Shown piece after piece: positions 59,680 through 64,000 of a DNA stretch of 64,000 nucleotides. Each line of letters begins with the position of its first letter. Position 1 is the stretch's first letter. The notes beneath the pieces were generated by a model. That model was not told the origin of the DNA. It did no database searches and saw only the letters and a program-made list of their open reading frames with translations. This stretch comes from Paraburkholderia sp. PGU19. Lineage in GTDB: Bacteria; Pseudomonadota; Gammaproteobacteria; Burkholderiales; Burkholderiaceae. The position numbers and the translations under genes are program-made. The stretch is taken from NCBI RefSeq assembly GCF_013426915.1, contig NZ_AP023179.1, positions 248,001 through 312,000 on the forward strand, in the 5' to 3' direction.

Positions 59680-61185
59680 ATGCGTAAATTATTGATGTCC
59701 CTGCTGATGGCCGGCTCGCTGCTGTCGGTCGGCATCGGCGCTGCCCTCGCGGACGACGCGTCGGCTCCCGCCGCGGCTTCCGCCCCGGACACGACGGCGA
59801 GCGCGCCGGCTGCGTCGGATGCAGCGGCCGCGCCCGCTGCGAGCGCCCCTGCTGCCGACGCTTCGGCCGCACCTGCCGCCAGCGCGCCCGCTGACGCATC
59901 GGCAGCGGCTGCTGCTTCGGATGCCGCACCTGCTGCACCGACGGCGCCGTTCTCGCTCGATTCGTCGAAGATCAGCTCGGGCGACACCGCCTGGATGCTG
60001 ACCTCGACGGCCCTCGTGCTGTTCATGACGATCCCCGGTCTCGCGCTCTTCTACGCCGGCATGGTCCGCAAGAAGAACGTGCTCGCCACGGTCATGCAGA
60101 GCTTCGCGATCACCTGCATCGTGACGGTGATCTGGACCGTGGTCGGCTACAGCCTCGCGTTCACGCCGGGCGGTTCGTTCCTCGGCGGCTTCTCGCGCGT
60201 GATGCTGCACGGCATGGCCTACATCAAGGGCGATAAGGCGACGACGCTGACGGTCAGCCACCTCGCGCCGACCATCCCGGAATCGGTCTACTTCGTCTAT
60301 CAGATGACGTTCGCGATCATCACGCCGGCGCTGATTACGGGTGCGTTCGCAGACCGTATGAAGTTCTCCGCGATGCTGATTTTCATGACGCTGTGGTCAA
60401 TCATCGTCTACTCGCCGATCGCGCACATGGTCTGGGAACCGACGGGCTGGCTGGCTACGGCAGGCATCCTCGACTTCGCAGGCGGCACGGTGGTGCACAT
60501 CAACGCGGGTATCGCGGGTCTCGTCTGCTGTCTCGTGCTCGGCAAGCGTACGGGCTACGGCAAGGACTCGATGGCACCGCACAACCTCGTGCTGACGATG
60601 ATCGGTGGCTCGATGCTGTGGGTGGGCTGGTTCGGCTTCAACGCGGGTTCGGCAGTGGCGGCTGACGGCCGTGCCGGTTTCGCGATGCTCACGACGCAAG
60701 TTGCAACGGCCATGGCCGCACTCGGCTGGATGTTTGCTGAATGGATCGCGAAGGGTAAGCCGTCGGTGCTCGGCATCGTGTCGGGCGCAGTGGCAGGTCT
60801 GGTTGCGATTACGCCGGCTTCGGGCTTCGTCGGCGTGGGCGGCGCGCTCGCCATCGGTCTGATCGCTGGCGTGGTGTGCTTCTGGTCGGCTACGTGGCTC
60901 AAGCACAAGATGGGTTACGACGATTCGCTCGACGCGTTCGGCGTGCACTGCATCGGCGGTATCGTCGGCGCATTGCTGACGGGTGTGTTCGCCGTCAAGG
61001 ACATCGGCGGCGCGGACGGCAGCGTCATCCTGCAGGCGAAGGGCGTGCTGACGACGCTCGTGTACAGCGGCGTGATCAGCTTCATCCTGCTGAAGATCAT
61101 CGACATGACGATCGGCCTGCGCGTGACGGAAGAGGAAGAGCGCGAAGGTCTGGACGTGATCCTGCACGGCGAACACGTCGAATAA
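59680..61185 (+). CDS. amtB: ammonium transporter AmtB with long Ala-rich N-terminal region
   Basis: 501 residues. A signal sequence (MRKLLMSLLMAGSLLSVGIGAALA) is followed by an Ala/Pro/Asp/Ser low-complexity segment to about residue 88, and then the 11-helix Amt core: DTAWMLTSTALVLFMTIPGLALFYAGMVRKKN, GGTVVHINAGIAGLV (pore His), NLVLTMIGGSMLWVGWFGFNAGSA and FGVHCIGGIVGALLTG (second pore His). The core is usual size; the roughly 60-residue Ala-rich periplasmic extension is extra. It is co-transcribed with glnK. Confidence 0.94.
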   Translation: MRKLLMSLLMAGSLLSVGIGAALADDASAPAAASAPDTTASAPAASDAAAAPAASAPAADASAAPAASAPADASAAAAASDAAPAAPTAPFSLDSSKISSGDTAWMLTSTALVLFMTIPGLALFYAGMVRKKNVLATVMQSFAITCIVTVIWTVVGYSLAFTPGGSFLGGFSRVMLHGMAYIKGDKATTLTVSHLAPTIPESVYFVYQMTFAIITPALITGAFADRMKFSAMLIFMTLWSIIVYSPIAHMVWEPTGWLATAGILDFAGGTVVHINAGIAGLVCCLVLGKRTGYGKDSMAPHNLVLTMIGGSMLWVGWFGFNAGSAVAADGRAGFAMLTTQVATAMAALGWMFAEWIAKGKPSVLGIVSGAVAGLVAITPASGFVGVGGALAIGLIAGVVCFWSATWLKHKMGYDDSLDAFGVHCIGGIVGALLTGVFAVKDIGGADGSVILQAKGVLTTLVYSGVISFILLKIIDMTIGLRVTEEEEREGLDVILHGEHVE

Positions 61186-61261
61186 CAGGTCCCGCAAACC
61201 CGGTTTTCCCCGGCGACGGGGTCACGAAAGGTACGAAAAAGGTACAAGCGCAGCGACTTTG

Positions 61262-61286
61262 GCCCGCCTTCATGGCGGGCTTTTTT
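61262..61286 (+). terminator. rho-independent terminator of glnK-amtB
   Basis: GCCCGCC / GGCGGGC stem with loop TTCAT, followed by six T residues. Confidence 0.9.
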
Positions 61287-61462
61287 CATGGCGCGACGGA
61301 TCGCCGCAGCACGCTTCAATCTTGTCTCACAAACAGCAGATTTTCCGGCTATCGTTCCTATAGGGAGAATGCATGCACCCATAACTTGCGAATGGAGAAA
61401 GCGCCCCCAAATGGGCAAAGCATTTGCTCTACAATCTTTTTTCTCCAGTCTGCGAGTGATCA

Positions 61463-62752
61463 ATGGTTCCGCATTTAGTCACGGCGTTAAACGGCCCGCT
61501 GCTCGATCTCGAGCGGAAGATCCTCGACGCCACGCCCGCCATCGAACGCTGGTTCCGTCTCGAATGGCAGGAGCACACGCCGCCGTTCTATTGCTCGGTC
61601 GATCTGCGTAACGCCGGTTTCAAGCTCGCGCCCGTGGATACCAACCTGTTCCCCGGCGCGTTCAACAACCTGCCGCAGGAAACGCTGCCGCTTGCCGTGC
61701 AGGCGGCGATGGCGTCGATCGAGAAGATCTGTCCGGACGCGAAGAACCTGCTCGTGATTCCCGAGCGTCACACGCGTAACGCGTTTTACCTGGAGAATGT
61801 CGCGCGGCTCGCGACGATCATGCGTCAGGCGGGCCTGAACGTCCGCTTCGGCACGCTCGACGAAAGCATCGTCGGGCCCGTGACGATCGCACTGTCGGAC
61901 GGTCAGAAGATCGTGCTGGAACCGCTGGAGCGCTCGGCACGTCGCATCGGGCTCAAGAATTTCGATCCGTGTTCGATTCTGCTGAACAACGATCTGTCGA
62001 GCGGCATTCCGCCCGTGCTCGAAAATCTGCACGAACAGTATCTGCTGCCGCCGTTGCACGCAGGCTGGGCCGTGCGCCGCAAGTCCACCCATTTCTCGTG
62101 CTATGACGACGTCGCGAAGAAGTTCGCGAAGATGGTCGAGATCGATCCGTGGATGATCAATCCGTATTTCGCGCATGTCGAAGGCGTCGATTTCGAGGCG
62201 CGCACGGGCGAGGAAGCGCTCGCCGACGCGATCGACGGCGTGCTGAAGAAGATCGCCAAGAAGTATCGCGAGTACGGTATTTCGGAACGGCCGTATGTCG
62301 TCATCAAGTCGGACGCAGGCACGTACGGAATGGGCGTGATGACCGTGCACGACGCGTCGGAAGTGGCCGCGCTGACCAAGCGCGAGCGCACGCGGATGTC
62401 GACCACGAAGGAAGGCCTCGATGTGCACGACATGATCGTGCAGGAAGGCGTCTACACGTTCGAGCGTATCGGCGAGGAAGTGGCCGAGCCCGTCGTGTAC
62501 ATGATCGACCGGTATGTGGTGGGCGGCTTCTATCGCGTGCATGGCAGCCGCGAACGCGACCAGAATCTGAACGCGCCCGGCATGCACTTCGTGCCGCTCG
62601 GCTTCGAGCACACGGCCCTGCCGGATGCGCACGCAAAGCCGGGCGCCGCGCCGCCGAACCGCTTCTACATGTATGGCGTGGTGGGGCGGCTGGGGCTGCT
62701 GGCGGCATCGGTGGAGCTGGAGAAGACCGATCCCGAGGCGATCCAGGTCTGA
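61463..62752 (+). CDS. gshA: glutamate--cysteine ligase (proteobacterial GshA type)
   Basis: 429 residues. PHLVTALNGPLLDLERKILD, PPFYCSVDLRNAGFKLAPVDTNLFPGAFNNL, and YVVIKSDAGTYGMGVMTV with HDMIVQEGVYTFE are characteristic of the glutamate-cysteine ligase group found in beta- and gammaproteobacteria such as Burkholderia and Ralstonia. It makes gamma-glutamylcysteine, the first step of glutathione synthesis. gshB follows on the same strand after 185 bp. Confidence 0.92.
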   Translation: MVPHLVTALNGPLLDLERKILDATPAIERWFRLEWQEHTPPFYCSVDLRNAGFKLAPVDTNLFPGAFNNLPQETLPLAVQAAMASIEKICPDAKNLLVIPERHTRNAFYLENVARLATIMRQAGLNVRFGTLDESIVGPVTIALSDGQKIVLEPLERSARRIGLKNFDPCSILLNNDLSSGIPPVLENLHEQYLLPPLHAGWAVRRKSTHFSCYDDVAKKFAKMVEIDPWMINPYFAHVEGVDFEARTGEEALADAIDGVLKKIAKKYREYGISERPYVVIKSDAGTYGMGVMTVHDASEVAALTKRERTRMSTTKEGLDVHDMIVQEGVYTFERIGEEVAEPVVYMIDRYVVGGFYRVHGSRERDQNLNAPGMHFVPLGFEHTALPDAHAKPGAAPPNRFYMYGVVGRLGLLAASVELEKTDPEAIQV

Positions 62753-62937
62753 TCGCATCCGTCGTTGGGCCCGACCCGGCGCAGGCACCCCGCAAGCGCG
62801 TAGAGCGCGCTCGCGGTAGGCTGACGCTCCCGCCGCGTCGAACGCGACAGCATTTGCAGGCGGATGCGCTGCATCAGCGCCTGCGCCTTACGCTTTAACG
62901 AACAATGTGTGGCCCGCGAGGGCGCCTCAGGAACTCC

Positions 62938-63894
62938 ATGGACATTCTCTTCATCGCCGACCCGCTTTCCCGCTTCAAGATCTACAAGGATTCGACCTAC
63001 GCGATGATGGCCGAGGCCGCGAAGCGCGGTCATACGCTGTACGCGTGCGAGCCGCAGCATCTGGCGTGGACGGGCAGCGGCGTCGAGGCGAACGTGTACC
63101 GTTTCGAGATCGTCGGCGATCAGTCGGACGGTCATCGCGACGTGTGGTTTGAAGCGCAACCCGTCGAGCCGCGCGCGTTGCCCAGCTTCGGCGCAGTGGT
63201 GATGCGCAAGGACCCGCCGTTCGACATGGAATACGTGACGTCGACGTGGCTGCTCGAACTGGCCGAGCGCGCGGGCGCACGCATCTTCAACAAGCCGCAG
63301 GCGATCCGCGATCACTCGGAAAAGATGGCGATCGGCGAGTTTCCGCAATTCGTCGCGCCGACGCTCGTCACGCGCGATCCGGCGCGTTTGCGCGCGTTTC
63401 ACGCGGAGCATGGCGACGTGATCCTGAAGCCGCTCGACGGCATGGGCGGCATGGGCGTGTTTCGCGTGAAGGCGGACGGCATGAATCTCGGCTCGATCGT
63501 CGAGATGCTGAGCCACGACGGCGCGCGTTCGGTGATGGCGCAGAAGTTCATCCCCGAGATCAAGACGGGCGACAAGCGCATTCTGCTGATCGGCGGCGAG
63601 CCGGTGCCGTATTCGCTCGCGCGCATTCCGCAGGGCAACGAGGTGCGCGGCAACCTCGCGGCGGGCGGGCTGGGCGTCGCGCAGCCGCTGACGGCGCGCG
63701 ACCGCGAGATCGCCGAAACGCTCGGGCCGGTGCTGAAGGCGCGCGGCCTGCTGCTGGTCGGGCTGGATGCGATCGGCGACTGGCTGACGGAAGTGAACGT
63801 CACGAGCCCGACGTGTTTCCGCGAGATCATGGATCAGACGGGCTTCGACGTGGCGGCGATGTTCATCGACGCGTTAGAGAAGGCCGTCGGTTGA
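62938..63894 (+). CDS. gshB: glutathione synthase
   Basis: 318 residues from the ATG at 62938 (CAGGAACTCC upstream). MDILFIADPLSRFKIYKDSTYAMMAEA and KDPPFDMEYV form the N-terminal domain; the ATP-grasp domain has VILKPLDGMGGMGVFRV, AQKFIPEIKTGDKRILLI and the metal/substrate motif TEVNVTSPTC. It adds glycine to gamma-glutamylcysteine in the cytoplasm. Confidence 0.95.
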   Translation: MDILFIADPLSRFKIYKDSTYAMMAEAAKRGHTLYACEPQHLAWTGSGVEANVYRFEIVGDQSDGHRDVWFEAQPVEPRALPSFGAVVMRKDPPFDMEYVTSTWLLELAERAGARIFNKPQAIRDHSEKMAIGEFPQFVAPTLVTRDPARLRAFHAEHGDVILKPLDGMGGMGVFRVKADGMNLGSIVEMLSHDGARSVMAQKFIPEIKTGDKRILLIGGEPVPYSLARIPQGNEVRGNLAAGGLGVAQPLTARDREIAETLGPVLKARGLLLVGLDAIGDWLTEVNVTSPTCFREIMDQTGFDVAAMFIDALEKAVG

Positions 63895-64000
63895 AGCGGC
63901 GCGGGTGCGCCGCCATCTTCCGTTATGGAAGTTCGTGCGGTGGCCAGCCAAGCGAGAAAAGGCCGAAAGCGCGAAAATGAGGCTGTTACAATGCCCGCTC

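Overview
The window looks like a chromosomal segment of a Burkholderia/Paraburkholderia-type betaproteobacterium. The basis is high GC with strong C/G third-position bias, frequent GTG/TTG starts, and a gene set typical of that group: phaM, an MlaE-type permease with a fused STAS-like domain, birA-coaX, a DUF2917 protein next to a LysR regulator, lipB-lipA, ubiK-comM, glnK-amtB and the proteobacterial type of gshA followed by gshB. The assignment is inference from gene content; no rRNA or tRNA gene was recognised.

Core left part (1-41665). Catabolic and regulatory genes come first: a truncated alpha/beta hydrolase, a DUF3108 protein, an IclR regulator divergent from a fumarylacetoacetate hydrolase, a periplasmic binding protein and an enoyl-CoA hydratase. 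Then come phaM, a ferritin-like protein, the heptose adenylyltransferase gene, and a birA-coaX-small membrane protein operon. A four-gene Mla-type lipid-transport operon follows, then a VanZ protein, a thioredoxin-like ferredoxin, an alpha/beta hydrolase, a PBP5-type carboxypeptidase and the lipoate genes (ybeD, lipB, lipA). A group II intron sits directly behind the lipA terminator. A phosphorus-related block (Na/Pi cotransporter, DeoR regulator, glycerophosphodiester phosphodiesterase, four-gene ABC importer) precedes dctA-dctB-dctD. dctA has a near-consensus sigma-54 promoter, a long leader with a short upstream ORF, and nested inverted repeats.

The main discovery is a genomic island of about 16.8 kb (41666-58440) inserted inside comM. 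The 3' part of comM lies at 40185-41665 and its first 35 codons at 58440-58544, both on the minus strand. Joining them across the shared 8-bp core ACGATGGA restores the expected ComM sequence around the junction. A large serine recombinase starts 65 bp inside the left end. The remnant also carries a second lesion, a -1 frameshift. Other island genes are an AlpA/Xis-like small protein overlapping a RepA-like AAA ATPase, a Replic_Relax-like or nuclease-like protein, a DUF6573 protein, a 55-aa small protein, a complete type III restriction-modification pair, a TIR-domain protein with an N-terminal C/H motif, and two uncharacterised two-gene operons, one with a DUF1828-like protein. Non-coding features are equally notable: three 10-bp iteron-like repeats and a perfect 50-bp palindrome behind the ATPase, a hairpin-rich 850-bp stretch without a convincing gene, a 30-bp motif upstream of two island operons in matching orientation, and an internal att-like site. 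The last suggests that the terminal two-gene module (57014-58440) was accreted as a separate unit.

Core right part (58545-64000). ubiK, once upstream of comM, is followed by glnK-amtB with a textbook NtrC box and sigma-54 promoter, then gshA and gshB.
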